Source: Bifidobacterium minimum (GTDB lineage Bacteria; Actinomycetota; Actinomycetes; Actinomycetales; Bifidobacteriaceae). Taken from it: DNA of 64,000 nt. The notes beneath the pieces were generated by a model. That model ran no database searches, was not told the origin of the DNA, and worked only from the letters and a program-made list of their open reading frames with translations. Positions 37,368 to 45,873 of this stretch are shown one piece after another. Positions within the stretch are counted from its first letter, which is position 1. Each line of letters starts with the position of its first letter. Location of the stretch: NCBI RefSeq assembly GCF_000741645.1, contig NZ_JGZD01000014.1, forward strand, positions 30 through 64,029. The letters run 5' to 3'. The position numbers were made by a program, and so were the translations under genes.

Positions 37368-38659
37368 GGATGCACCTCCAGCATCCGGGTGAGGGACGTC
37401 TTCGCGTCATGGGCGATGTCCGGGTCCACGGTGATGCGGTTGACCACCGTCCCCGCGACCAGACCGTCCAGCGCCCAGGCCAGATAGGCGGGATGGATGC
37501 GGTACATCGTCGAGCAGGGGCAGACCACCGGATCGAGGCAGAACACCGTTTTGTCGGGGTGCTGCGCCGCCAGACGATTGACGAGGTTGATTTCCGTCCC
37601 CACCGCTATGGCCGATCCCGCGGGAGCGCGCTCGATCTCGTGGACGATGTACGCCGTCGATCCCACTCCGTCGGCTGCTTCCACGACCTCCTTTGGGCAT
37701 TCCGGATGGACGACCACGCGCACGCCGGGATACGCGCGCCGCGCCCTTTCGATCTGCTCGACGGTGAATCGCTGATGCACCGAACAGAAGCCCTTCCAGA
37801 GGATGATCGACGCCGCGGCATACGAGCGTTCGTCGGCGCCGCCGTCGGGGCGCATCGGATTCCACATGGCCATGCGCTCCGGTGGGATCCCCATGGCCAA
37901 CGCGGTGTTGCGCCCCAGATGCTGATCGGGCAGGAACAGCACCCGACGCCCGCGCCGATACGACCATTCCAGTACGGAACGCGCGTTGGAGCTGGTGCAG
38001 ACGATGCCGCCATGCCGCCCGCAGAAGGCCTTGATGGCGGCCGAGGAGTTCATGTACGTCACGGGGATTATCTGCCGGAGTCCGTCCGCGTCGGGTTCGG
38101 TTCCGCATATGCCGGTGAGCCGGTTCCAGCAGTGCTCCACCTGATCGATGCTCGCCATGTCGGCCATTGAGCAGCCGGCGGCCATATTGGGCAGAGTCAC
38201 GGTCTGGTCCGGCGTGGAGAGGATGTCGGCGGTCTCGGCCATGAAATGCACTCCGCAGAAGACGATGTGGTCGACGTCGGGGCGGTCGGCGGCGTTGCGG
38301 GCCAGCTGGAACGAGTCGCCGACGAAGTCCGCGTGCTCGATGATCTCGTCACGCTGGTAGAAGTGCCCGAGAACAAGCACGCGGTCGCCCAGACGATGCC
38401 GGGCCTCGATGATTGCCGATCGCAGATCGTCGGCGGAGGCGTTCGTGTACCTGTCGGGAATGGGGGGTTGCACGTGAATAGGGGATTGCATGGGAATGGA
38501 GGATCGTCGTGGTGCCGTGGGTGTGGCTCCGTCCCGTGCGGATGCTCCCGGACCGTACTGCGACGCCGCGGATGGCATGCTCCATGGGTCCGAGGTGAGG
38601 TTCGCGTCGCAGGTCCGTGTGGCGCCCAGACGTTCGATTATCGCGGTGATTGATGGCAT
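37364..38659 (-). CDS. nadA: Quinolinate synthase
   Basis: A [4Fe-4S] enzyme that condenses iminoaspartate with dihydroxyacetone phosphate to quinolinate. It has VLGHFYQRDEIIEHADFVGDS, VFCGVHFMAETADIL with the first cluster cysteine, PNMAAGCSMADM, TYMNSSAAIKAFC and VCTSSNARSVLEW, PDQHLGRNTA, HPECPKEVVEAAD, GTEINLVNRLA and CLDPVVCPCSTMYRI with the last cysteines. The start at 38659 (MPSITAIIERLG) has AAGGAG five bases before it; an in-frame start at 38740 would overlap nrtR. About 60 residues at the N-terminus are not conserved. Two copies of gggttgcggggctgtg lie just upstream (around 38692-38724). Confidence 0.95.
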   Translation of the reverse strand: MPSITAIIERLGATRTCDANLTSDPWSMPSAASQYGPGASARDGATPTAPRRSSIPMQSPIHVQPPIPDRYTNASADDLRSAIIEARHRLGDRVLVLGHFYQRDEIIEHADFVGDSFQLARNAADRPDVDHIVFCGVHFMAETADILSTPDQTVTLPNMAAGCSMADMASIDQVEHCWNRLTGICGTEPDADGLRQIIPVTYMNSSAAIKAFCGRHGGIVCTSSNARSVLEWSYRRGRRVLFLPDQHLGRNTALAMGIPPERMAMWNPMRPDGGADERSYAAASIILWKGFCSVHQRFTVEQIERARRAYPGVRVVVHPECPKEVVEAADGVGSTAYIVHEIERAPAGSAIAVGTEINLVNRLAAQHPDKTVFCLDPVVCPCSTMYRIHPAYLAWALDGLVAGTVVNRITVDPDIAHDAKTSLTRMLEVHP

Positions 38660-38736
38660 GTGCTCTCCTTGGTGGATTGTGATGCTTTGGTGGGTTGCGG
38701 GGCTGTGTGGGTTGCGGGGCTGTGCGTGGGCGGCCG

Positions 38737-39480
38737 TCACGCGTGCCGTTCGTCATGCCGTCGTCCGTCGTGCCGTTTGCTGGGCGATGACAGCGGCGCT
38801 CCGGGCGCCGCGTAGCGGTACAGCGCGGCCGGACGGTGCCGTCCACGGGCCAGCACCTCGCCGGTGGGTTTGATCATGCCGGAGGCGAGGATGCTCCGTC
38901 GGAAGTTCGGCGGATCGAGGGTGCGGTCGAGGATCGCCTCGTACACGCGTCGCAGCTGGCTGAGAGTGAAGGTCTCGCCCACGAGACGGGCGGCGATGTC
39001 GGTGTAGCCGATTTTGGTTCTGATGCGGTCGAGCGCGTAGTCGATGATCCGGCGATGGTCGAAGGCGATGGACGGCAGGGCGTTCAGCGGGAACCACTGG
39101 ACGTTCCGGGCCTCGTGCACTCCCTGCGCCTCGTCGGCGTCGATGAGGGCCCAGTAGGCGATGGACACCATGGGCAGTCCGCTCGAGGATCGCCCGGGAT
39201 CGCCGAAGGTGTAGAGCTGCTCGAGGTAGCGGGCATCGAGTCCCGTGGTTGACAGCAGTGCGTCCGAGGCGGCGGCCTCCAGCGATATCCCCTGTCTGAG
39301 CCGGGATCCCGGAAGCGCCCAGTCGCCGAGGAAGGGCTGGCGGATGCGGCGGACCAGAGGGATGCGCAGCGTGGGTCTGGCGTCGGCGCGGTTCGTGCCG
39401 TCGAGCGCGAGGATGACGACGGAGACGCCCACGTCCGGCGGCTCCTGCGATCGTTCGGAGACATTTGCCGATGGTCTCAT
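38737..39480 (-). CDS. nrtR: NrtR-type NUDIX-HTH transcriptional regulator of NAD metabolism
   Basis: A 247-residue protein. It has an N-terminal NUDIX-like domain (VGVSVVILALDG, RRIRQPFLGDWALPGSRLRQGISLEAAASDALL) whose NUDIX box lacks the full catalytic Glu set, as in NrtR, which senses ADP-ribose or related metabolites. It then has LYTFGDPGRSS and MVSIAYWALIDA, and a C-terminal winged-helix domain (FTLSQLRRVYEAILDRTLDPPNFRRSILASGMI). The GDPGR motif and the layout are characteristic of the NrtR family. The start ATG 39480 follows GGAGGGGAGGC. It is the first gene of the nad operon and has a palindromic operator just upstream, consistent with autoregulation. Confidence 0.88.
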   Translation of the reverse strand: MRPSANVSERSQEPPDVGVSVVILALDGTNRADARPTLRIPLVRRIRQPFLGDWALPGSRLRQGISLEAAASDALLSTTGLDARYLEQLYTFGDPGRSSSGLPMVSIAYWALIDADEAQGVHEARNVQWFPLNALPSIAFDHRRIIDYALDRIRTKIGYTDIAARLVGETFTLSQLRRVYEAILDRTLDPPNFRRSILASGMIKPTGEVLARGRHRPAALYRYAAPGAPLSSPSKRHDGRRHDERHA

Positions 39481-39554
39481 CCCTTGCCTCCCCTCCGGAT
39501 GCTCGGCGCTGTCGCGACGGGTCCGTCCGACGTATCGAAGACCGAGCATAGGAC

Positions 39555-39575
39555 TTAATGTCATGATGACACTAA
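39555..39575 (-). promoter_or_regulatory. Candidate NrtR operator
   Basis: A 21-bp palindrome, arms TTAATGTCAT and ATGACACTAA around one base, matching at 9 of 10 pairs. On the minus strand, TAGTGT and TATGCT, 18 bp apart, would make a promoter that this site overlaps. It lies 75-95 bases before the nrtR start. Assigned to NrtR by position; not a database match. Confidence 0.65.
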
Positions 39576-39741
39576 CAGGGTGTGCCGCCACTCGGGATGC
39601 GGCGGAAAGGCGCGCCGTCATTGACCAGAACAGGTTTCGGCGGGTTCATGCGGGAGAGATCGCTGGCCGGGGTGTGATGGATGGCAGGGCGTGATCGCTG
39701 GCAGGGCGCGATCCCGGACCGGGGTGCGATAATGGGGATTT

Positions 39742-40362
39742 GTGTCCAGCGGGAAAGACGGCGCGGCATCCGCGACGAAGGCCAAGGCGTCGCATGCGGG
39801 GGAATCGCATACGGCGGCGTCGCATACGGCGGCGTCACATACGGCGGCGTCACATACGGCGACGTCGCGTGTCAGCGCGGGCGCACGCGTCGAACGCTTC
39901 CGGCGCGGGACGCGCAGCTACACGATGTCTCATATCCGAGGCAAGGACACCTCCATCGAGGTGATGGTCCGCCGCTATCTGTTCTCGCGTGGTTTGCGAT
40001 TCCGCAAGAACGACCGCCGATATCCCGGGCATCCGGACGTCGTGCTGCCTAGATGGCGCGCGATCGTCTTCGTCAACGGCTGCTTCTGGCATATGCATGA
40101 GGGTTGCCCGAAATGCGTCATTCCCAAGTCGAACGTCGATTTCTGGACGGCGAAGCTCATCCGCAACCGCGAGCGTGACGCGCGGCAGATCGCCGGGCTG
40201 GAACGGGATGGCTGGCGCGTCTTCGTCGTCTGGGAGTGCGAGCTGGGCAGGGCCATGCGTACGTGCACGCTGGATGCCCTGCATGCGCGGATCGTCGGGG
40301 GATGGGTGCCTTCCGCTTCCGATGGAAGGGCCACGGTCCGAATCCCATCCTCCGTGGAATAG
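39742..40362 (+). CDS. vsr: Very-short-patch-repair (Vsr) endonuclease
   Basis: Vsr nicks DNA 5' of T:G mismatches that arise by deamination of 5-methylcytosine. The core begins at YTMSHIRGKDTSIEVMVRRYLFSRGLRFRKNDRRYPGHPDVVLPRWRAIVFVNGCFWHMHEGCPKC, with the catalytic Asp in GHPDVV, the zinc/Trp region GCFWHMH and FWTAKLIRNRERDARQIAGLERDGWRVFVVWECEL, as in the Vsr/PD-(D/E)XK fold. The N-terminal 55 residues (GTG start, 39742) contain four SHTAA/T repeats from a 15-bp tandem array. No cytosine methyltransferase gene is in the window, so the partner is elsewhere or absent. The true start may be nearer the core. Confidence 0.9.
   Translation: MSSGKDGAASATKAKASHAGESHTAASHTAASHTAASHTATSRVSAGARVERFRRGTRSYTMSHIRGKDTSIEVMVRRYLFSRGLRFRKNDRRYPGHPDVVLPRWRAIVFVNGCFWHMHEGCPKCVIPKSNVDFWTAKLIRNRERDARQIAGLERDGWRVFVVWECELGRAMRTCTLDALHARIVGGWVPSASDGRATVRIPSSVE
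39805..39864. repeat. 15-bp tandem repeat, four copies, in vsr N-terminus
   Basis: Units start at 39805, 39820, 39835 and 39850 (tc(g/a)catacggcg(g/a)cg) and encode Ser-His-Thr-Ala-Ala/Thr. Confidence 0.9.
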
Positions 40363-40413
40363 TGCAACCATGGAATAGGTCAACGTGGAATAGGTCAACG
40401 TGGAATAGGTCAG
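40353..40413. repeat. 15/16-bp tandem repeat, four copies, spanning vsr stop codon
   Basis: Units at 40353, 40369, 40384 and 40399 share tggaatag, so the vsr terminal codons Glu-stop (TAG at 40360-40362) are copied three times downstream. Confidence 0.9.
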
Positions 40414-40475
40414 GAACCCACGCGACGGGACGTCATGGGAGGTGCCGGCGGCGCCTTATACTAGAGTCGCCGCAT

Positions 40476-41438
40476 GTGACTAGCAATGAGGCTCAAACGA
40501 CGACCCTTGGGGTTCTGGACATCGGCTCGAACACCATCCATATGCTCGTGGTCGACGCCGATCCGGGTTCCCGGCCCAATCCGTTGGAGGAGACGAAATC
40601 GACCGTTCGTCTCATGCAGTATCTCAAGGACGACGGCTCGATCGGCAAAAGAGGCGTCAAGGCCATCCTCGATGGCGTTGACAAGGGAATGGCGCTGGCT
40701 CGCCGACGCGGCATCGATCGGCTTCTGGCGATGGCGACCTCCGCGATCCGAGAGGCCTCCAACGGAGGCAAGATTCTCCGCGCAATCGAAAAAAGCATCG
40801 GGCAGCCGGTCACCGTTCTGTCGGGGGACGACGAGGCCCGGCTGACCTTTCTGGCCGCCAGACGCTGGTATGGATGAGATGCGGGAAGACTCCTCGTCCC
40901 GGACATCGGGGGAGGATCGCTTGAGGTCGCGGTCGGAGCGGACGAGCGCCCCGAGTCCGCCTTCAGCGTTCCGGTCGGCGCCGGCCGCGTGACCAAGAAA
41001 TGGCTTCCGGACGAGGTGTCCACGCCGGGGCAGCTGCGGAAGGTCCACGACAAGGTGCGCGAGGCTCTTCTTCCTCGCATCGAGTCCTTCCCGGCATCGA
41101 CGGTTCCCGACCTTGTGGCGGGTACGTCCAAGACCCTCCGGTCTCTGGCCCGTCTCACCGATTCGGCGGCGAACAAGGAAGGGCCCGGGCGTGCCATGAT
41201 TCTCGATCGCGCGGCCCTGGAGGACTGGATTCCCCGCATCGCGGCCATCGCCCCCGATCAGAGGACCCTTCTTCCCGGAATCACGCCCGAAAGGACACTG
41301 CAGATCGTCGGTGGGGCCATCGTGGCGGATGAGGTCATGAAGGCCTTCGATGTGGATCGCCTCCAGATCTGTCCGTGGGCCCTTCGCGAGGGCGCCATCC
41401 TTCGGTGGCTTGATACGAACGGGAGAGTCGGACGCTGA
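40476..41438 (+). pseudogene. Ppx/GppA-family phosphatase with an internal TGA
   Basis: The frame from GTG 40476 reads LGVLDIGSNTIHMLVVDAD, the first ASKHA phosphate loop, then STVRLMQYLKDDGSI, MATSAIREASNGGKIL and VLSGDDEARLTFLAARRWYG. A TGA stop follows at 40875-40877. The same frame continues without any shift into AGRLLVPDIGGGSLEVAVGADE, the second phosphate loop, VGAGRVTKKWL and VVGGAIVADEVMKAF, ending at 41438. The protein would be about 320 residues. Family members hydrolyse polyphosphate or pppGpp. The TGA stands where homologues have tryptophan (WYGW/WFGWSAGR), so a single TGG-to-TGA change explains it. A TATACT box (40457-40462) lies close to the GTG. Confidence 0.82.
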
Positions 41439-41524
41439 AAGGCATGCGGGCCTGTTGATGGCGGGCCTCATGCGGGTCTGGTGATGACGAGCCCATGCCC
41501 GGGACGGTTTCCGGGTGATTCCTC

Positions 41525-42544
41525 TCAGACGGTGGTGGGCGCGGCGGCCTTCACCGCACGTCCGTTCTCCGCGTCGGCGGGGATGCCGTATTTGTCGTCA
41601 TGCCGACGCCACCAGGCCGACAGCACCGATCCCGAGATGTTGTGCCACACGCTGAAGAACGTGGACGGGATGGCGGCGATCGGCGTCGCCGCGAACGAGG
41701 TGAGGGCCAGAGTGGCGCCGAGCCCAGAGTCCTGCATCCCCACCTCGAAGGTGATGGCCTTCTGCTGGGAGTAGCGGAAGCCCTTGGGGTACAGCCTGTA
41801 CATAAGCTTCGAGAACCCGTATCCCAGAGCGTATCCGGAAAGGTTGTGGAGGATCACGACGGGGATGGCGAGCAGCGTCTCGGGGCTGAAGAGCTTGGCG
41901 TTGTTGACCGCGACGACCACGCCGATGATGAGCAGGATCGCCACCTGCGACACGATGGGCAGCACGACGGTGACCTTGGCGATTTTCTCCTTGAAGATCA
42001 TGTGGCAGGCCACGCCCAGAACCACGGGGACGAGAACGACCTTCAACGCGGTGATGAACAGCGACTGCCAGGGGATGTCCACGTACTGTGCGGCGAGCAG
42101 CTGCATCAGCAGAGGGATCATCACGGGGGCGAGAAGGGTGGAGAGGATGCCGATGGACACGTCGAGTGCGACGTCGCCCCGCGACAGGAAGCTCATCACG
42201 TTCGACGAGGTTCCCGACGGGCAGCATCCGACGAGGATCACGCCCACGGCCAGCGGGCCGTCAAGCTGGAATATCCAGCACAGGAGGACGGCGATCAGCG
42301 GCATGATCACGTAATGCGCGATCGTGCCGACGATAACCATCAGCGGCTGCTTGAATATCCGCGCGAAATCGTCCAGTGACAGGGTCAGACCCATGCCGAA
42401 CAGAACGATGCTGAGCATGTATCCCGTGGAGCTTTTGCCCCACAGGCTCAGGCTCGGGACGAAATAGTTGATGGCCGCCCAGACGATGACGATGAGCGTG
42501 AACCATTTGGTGAGCCAATCGGCGGCACCCTTGACCTTCTGCAT
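41525..42544 (-). CDS. Bile acid:sodium symporter (BASS) family transporter
   Basis: A 339-residue membrane protein with about ten hydrophobic helices. Family marks are LFGMGLTLSLDDFARIFKQP, VGCCPSGTSSNVMSFLSRGDVALDVSIGILSTLLAPVMIP, carrying the Na-binding crossover, and KAITFEVGMQDSGLGATLAL. The start ATG 42544 has GGAGAAGGGGA before it; an in-frame extension up to 42811 is Arg/Pro-rich and rejected. Bacterial BASS proteins carry bile acids, pantoate or other organic anions with sodium. Bile salts are plausible in a gut host, but the substrate is not shown by sequence. Confidence 0.92.
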   Translation of the reverse strand: MQKVKGAADWLTKWFTLIVIVWAAINYFVPSLSLWGKSSTGYMLSIVLFGMGLTLSLDDFARIFKQPLMVIVGTIAHYVIMPLIAVLLCWIFQLDGPLAVGVILVGCCPSGTSSNVMSFLSRGDVALDVSIGILSTLLAPVMIPLLMQLLAAQYVDIPWQSLFITALKVVLVPVVLGVACHMIFKEKIAKVTVVLPIVSQVAILLIIGVVVAVNNAKLFSPETLLAIPVVILHNLSGYALGYGFSKLMYRLYPKGFRYSQQKAITFEVGMQDSGLGATLALTSFAATPIAAIPSTFFSVWHNISGSVLSAWWRRHDDKYGIPADAENGRAVKAAAPTTV

Positions 42545-42822
42545 TAACAATCCCCTTCTCCGGATCCGGTTCGTTTCGCCCGCGTGGTAACCGGCGTGGC
42601 GGCGAGGGGATGTGGCTTCGCGTCGATCCGTCTCCCATGTCGATCGTCCCCATGCCGGTTCGCGACGATGCGGGTTCATCGTAGAGGCATGGGGGATGGG
42701 AATGGGGTCGTGCGTTCGTCCAGTGGACATGAGAGCGGATGCGTCCGCGCCCACGGCAGTGCGCACGGTAGCGGATGCGCCCACGGATGGCGGTCGTGCC
42801 GCGTCCATCATCCGGATCAGGG

Positions 42823-43080
42823 TCAGCGGCTGGCGGTGTTCGCGCCGCCGTTGTTCGTGCCGCGGGTGTCCGTTGCGGCCGATGCATCGTCATGGGCCCG
42901 GCGTCCGTTGGTGCGGCTGGGTCCGATGTCCCGGGGAAGCCGACCCGCTCTGCGCAGCGCGTCCCGGATGATGAACTCCATCTGTCCGTTCACGCTGCGC
43001 AGCTCGTCGCTGGCCCATTGCTCGACAGCGCTCCATAGCTCGGGGTCGACTCTGAGTGGATACTGTTTCTTCGAGGACAT
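42823..43080 (-). CDS. Arc/CopG-type ribbon-helix-helix DNA-binding protein
   Basis: An 85-residue protein. The first 45 residues (MSSKKQYPLRVDPELWSAVE then QWASDELRSVNGQMEFIIRDALRRAG) form a ribbon-helix-helix domain like that of Arc-family proteins of actinobacteria: a beta strand KQYPLRV and two helices. The remaining 40 residues are Arg/Asn/Gly/Thr-rich and probably disordered. It lies 16 bp after the SPFH gene on the same strand and so is probably co-transcribed. Three TGAYATCA boxes upstream of the operon are candidate binding sites. No toxin gene is seen beside it. Confidence 0.8.
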   Translation of the reverse strand: MSSKKQYPLRVDPELWSAVEQWASDELRSVNGQMEFIIRDALRRAGRLPRDIGPSRTNGRRAHDDASAATDTRGTNNGGANTASR

Positions 43081-43096
43081 GGCTGGGTCGTTTCGA

Positions 43097-44200
43097 TCAG
43101 CTATACAGCGTGCCGGCGTTGATGACCGGCTGGGCGTCGCTGTCTCCGCACAGGACGACCATGAGGTTCGAGACCATGGACGCCTTGCGTTCCTCGTCGA
43201 GATCCACGATGCCGTCACGGTCGAGCTCCTTCAGCGCCATGTCCACCATCGAGACCGCCCCCTGGACGATTTTGGTGCGGGCGGCGATGATGGCCTCGGC
43301 CTGCTGGCGGCGCAGCATCACCTGCGCGATCTCCGGAGCGTAGGCCAGATGGGTCAGGCGCGCGTCGTCGATGTCGATGCCGGCGGGTGCCAGACGCACG
43401 GCCAGCTCGGTCTTCAGCGCCTCGGACACCTCGATGATGTTGGAGCGCAGGGTGATCTGTCCCGCGGCCTCGGCCTCCGACTCGCTGTTGTGATCGTAGG
43501 CGTAGAGGCTGGCGACGTGGCGCAGCGCGGTCTCGGACTGGGTGCTGACGTACTGCTCGTAGTGGTCCACGTCGAACACGGCCTTCGCGGTGTCGACCAC
43601 ATGCCAGACGACGACGGTGGCGATCTCGATGGGATTGCCGTTCTTGTCGTTGACCTTGAGCTTGGGACCGTTGAGGGTGCGGGCCCTGAGCGACACCTTG
43701 GATTTCACCGCCGGGACGGACGGTGCGGAATCGTCGCTTTTGTCGTCGCCGGATGCCTTCTTCAAGGCGGTCGACAGGTCCTCGTCGCCCTCCGACAGGG
43801 TTCCGGAGTAGAAGGGATTGGCCCAGTAGAATCCCGTGGACTTGATGGTGCCGCGGTACTCGCCGAACAGCACCAGCACGCGCGCCTCGTTGGGCTGCAG
43901 CGTGAAGAACCCCGCGGAGGGGATGATTATCGCGACGACTCCGACGATGCCGACGACCATGACGCCCACGCCGATCGCGAACCCGGAGCTTCCCGATGCG
44001 GTGTTGGCCATGGTCAGCGCTCCGACCACGATGAGGGCGATGGACAGCACCCATCCGATAAGCACCAGCACCAGCGCGGTCCAGCCGTTATGCGCGGTTC
44101 CGGTCTTTTCTGCGGTCGGTGCCGTGTGCACGGGTGCAGTGGGCGTGATTGTGGCCGTCGTTCCGGGTCTGCTCGGCGACGATGCCGTTGATGATGTCAT
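43097..44200 (-). CDS. SPFH/band-7 domain membrane protein
   Basis: A 367-residue protein. After a Thr/Pro/Ala-rich 40-residue N-terminus come two membrane helices ([20 protein letters not shown] and [20 protein letters not shown]). The SPFH domain follows ([123 protein letters not shown]), then a coiled Ala/Gln/Glu helix. Members scaffold membrane microdomains or protease regulation. Its position next to an RHH protein is the conserved arrangement I recall from actinobacteria. About 250 bp of regulatory DNA precedes it. Confidence 0.9.
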   Translation of the reverse strand: MTSSTASSPSRPGTTATITPTAPVHTAPTAEKTGTAHNGWTALVLVLIGWVLSIALIVVGALTMANTASGSSGFAIGVGVMVVGIVGVVAIIIPSAGFFTLQPNEARVLVLFGEYRGTIKSTGFYWANPFYSGTLSEGDEDLSTALKKASGDDKSDDSAPSVPAVKSKVSLRARTLNGPKLKVNDKNGNPIEIATVVVWHVVDTAKAVFDVDHYEQYVSTQSETALRHVASLYAYDHNSESEAEAAGQITLRSNIIEVSEALKTELAVRLAPAGIDIDDARLTHLAYAPEIAQVMLRRQQAEAIIAARTKIVQGAVSMVDMALKELDRDGIVDLDEERKASMVSNLMVVLCGDSDAQPVINAGTLYS

Positions 44201-44225
44201 GATTGGTCCTTCGTCTCGGTGTTTG

Positions 44226-44263
44226 TCGGTGTTGTCTGTGTTTATCGGTGTTGTCTGTGTTTA
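44226..44263. repeat. 19-bp perfect tandem duplication upstream of the SPFH gene
   Basis: Copies 44226-44244 and 44245-44263 (tcggtgttgtctgtgttta) are identical. They lie between the SPFH start codon and the candidate RHH boxes, in what is probably the 5' untranslated leader. Confidence 0.85.
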
Positions 44264-44291
44264 TCCGGTCGTGGCAAGACGCCACGTCGTG

Positions 44292-44321
44292 TGACATCAA
44301 AATGATATCACTTTGACATCA
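44292..44321. promoter_or_regulatory. Three TGAYATCA boxes with exact 11-bp period, candidate RHH operator
   Basis: TGACATCA (44292-44299), TGATATCA (44303-44310) and TGACATCA (44314-44321) start 11 bases apart, so they lie on one face of the helix. They sit in the 257-bp gap between the SPFH-RHH operon (minus) and the nucleoside hydrolase (plus). Ribbon-helix-helix proteins typically bind such short tandem boxes. Confidence 0.55.
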
Positions 44322-44456
44322 TTGCCGGCAATATCGGTTGTGCGTCGGCGCGCCGTGTGCGGGTCCGCAGGGGAGCGCAGTCCACGGATGACGATGGCGG
44401 ATCCGCTCGGCGCGAAGAGTGCTCCGCGGACAGACCGTGCGTCTACCGTGGATGCC

Positions 44457-45509
44457 ATGAGCGAGGACACCATCACGAATCCGATTACCGCGGACGAAGC
44501 CCGGCCCTCCTCGGAGGCCCGGCCACCCGAAACCCCTTCCGCCTGCTCGAAGGCTCCGCGAAAGCTCATCCTCGACCTCGACACCGGCATCGACGATGCG
44601 CTCGCCATCGCGTATGCGCTCGCCAGCCCGGAGGTCGACCTCATCGCCGTCACCGGCACCTATGGCAACGTCACCGTCGAGCGCGGCATGCGCAACTCGC
44701 TTGCCGTGCTCAACCTCTTCGGACGCCCCGACATCCCCGTGTATGCGGGCCTCGACCATCCGGCCAACGCCGATTCGTTCGGCCCGTCCCCGGGATCCCG
44801 CGCCATCCACGGCGACGATGGGCTCGGTGGCGCCGACATCCCCGACTCCCCGCGCGTCCCGCAATCCGAATCCGCGGGGGAGTTCATCATCGGCGCCGCC
44901 AGGGAATACGGCCGTGACCTGCTGATCGTCCCCACGGGCGCGCTGACGACCATCGCCCATGTCTGCGCACAGGATCCCGAGGCCATGTCGGGCGTGGGGT
45001 CGATCACCTTCATGGGCGGCGCGCTGACGGTTCCAGGCAACGTCAATCCGTGTGTGGAGGCCAACATCTCGCAGGATCCGGAGTCGGCCGACATGCTGTT
45101 CCGCAGCGGCGTCCACACGACGATGGTCGGGCTTGACGTGACGCACCGCACGGTTCTCACGCGCTCGGCCACCCGAACGTGGCGTGGTCTGGGAACGGCG
45201 TCGGGTCGTTTCCTTGCGGATATGGTCGACTATTACATCGGGGCCTACGAGCGCAGCCAACCGTATCTTGGCGGATGCGGGCTGCACGACCCGCTCGCCG
45301 TCGCCGTGGCCATCGACCCGACGCTTGTGACCACCATGGGGCTGAACATGCAGGTCGACCTTGACGGACCCTTCCGCGGCCGCACCATAGCCGATCCCGC
45401 GCTGCTGCGTAACGCGGAAGTCGCGACCGATGTCGCGGTGGGTGTGGATTCCACGCGGTTCGTCACCGACTTCGTGACGCGCCTCACCATGCTCGCCCGT
45501 CGGCATTAG
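44457..45509 (+). CDS. Inosine-uridine-preferring nucleoside hydrolase family protein
   Basis: A 350-residue protein. The calcium/ribose site motif DLDTGIDDALAIAYAL is at about residues 36-52. It continues with GTYGNVTVERGMRNSLAVLNLFGRPDIPVYAG, LLIVPTGALTTIAHV, SITFMGGALTVPGNVNPCVEANISQDPESAD and GLHDPLAVAVAIDPTLV, which supplies the distal Asp. The family hydrolyses the N-glycosidic bond of ribonucleosides for salvage. The start is taken at ATG 44457; the long upstream frame overlaps the operator region. The ribosome site is weak. Transcription could start near the TGAYATCA boxes, which it shares with the SPFH operon. Confidence 0.9.
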   Translation: MSEDTITNPITADEARPSSEARPPETPSACSKAPRKLILDLDTGIDDALAIAYALASPEVDLIAVTGTYGNVTVERGMRNSLAVLNLFGRPDIPVYAGLDHPANADSFGPSPGSRAIHGDDGLGGADIPDSPRVPQSESAGEFIIGAAREYGRDLLIVPTGALTTIAHVCAQDPEAMSGVGSITFMGGALTVPGNVNPCVEANISQDPESADMLFRSGVHTTMVGLDVTHRTVLTRSATRTWRGLGTASGRFLADMVDYYIGAYERSQPYLGGCGLHDPLAVAVAIDPTLVTTMGLNMQVDLDGPFRGRTIADPALLRNAEVATDVAVGVDSTRFVTDFVTRLTMLARRH

Positions 45510-45873
45510 GAGGTCGTCGGCGGCCGACGCGTTCGGCGGCTCGTCCCATGGCCGACGGATTCGCATGGATCCGCTCGATGGATTGGATTTGCGGCCGATC
45601 ATGTGAGCCTTCTCATCGGGGAGATTCGGCGGTGTCCATCGTTGTGCGTCCGGCTGTCGGAGTTCGAGGGTTTTGATTAGTATGGCGAAAAGAGTAAACG
45701 CGGAGTTCAGCATGGTGTTTCAGTCATGATGTGTAGTGGGCATGGCATGGTTCCGGAGCGGGGGAGCGTTCGTGGTTCCGCCGTGACGGGCATCCATCCA
45801 CGGACCGCCCGCTCGGTCGGTCGCACGGACGGTGGAGGGTCTTCGGGCTTTGCCGTGAGTCGACGGAGGGGGG
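45510..45873. other. Intergenic stretch between nucleoside hydrolase and glycosyltransferase remnant
   Basis: No gene is seen. Close to 45673-45720 the sequence is AT-richer (ttttgattagtatggcgaaa) and may hold a promoter for the glycosyltransferase. The tight inverted repeat cgtcggc/gccgacg near 45519-45533 is just after the hydrolase stop. Confidence 0.4.

Noticed and set aside
42545..42811. In-frame extension of the BASS transporter
   Set aside because: Arg/Pro-rich and unrelated to the family; ATG 42544 has a good ribosome site.
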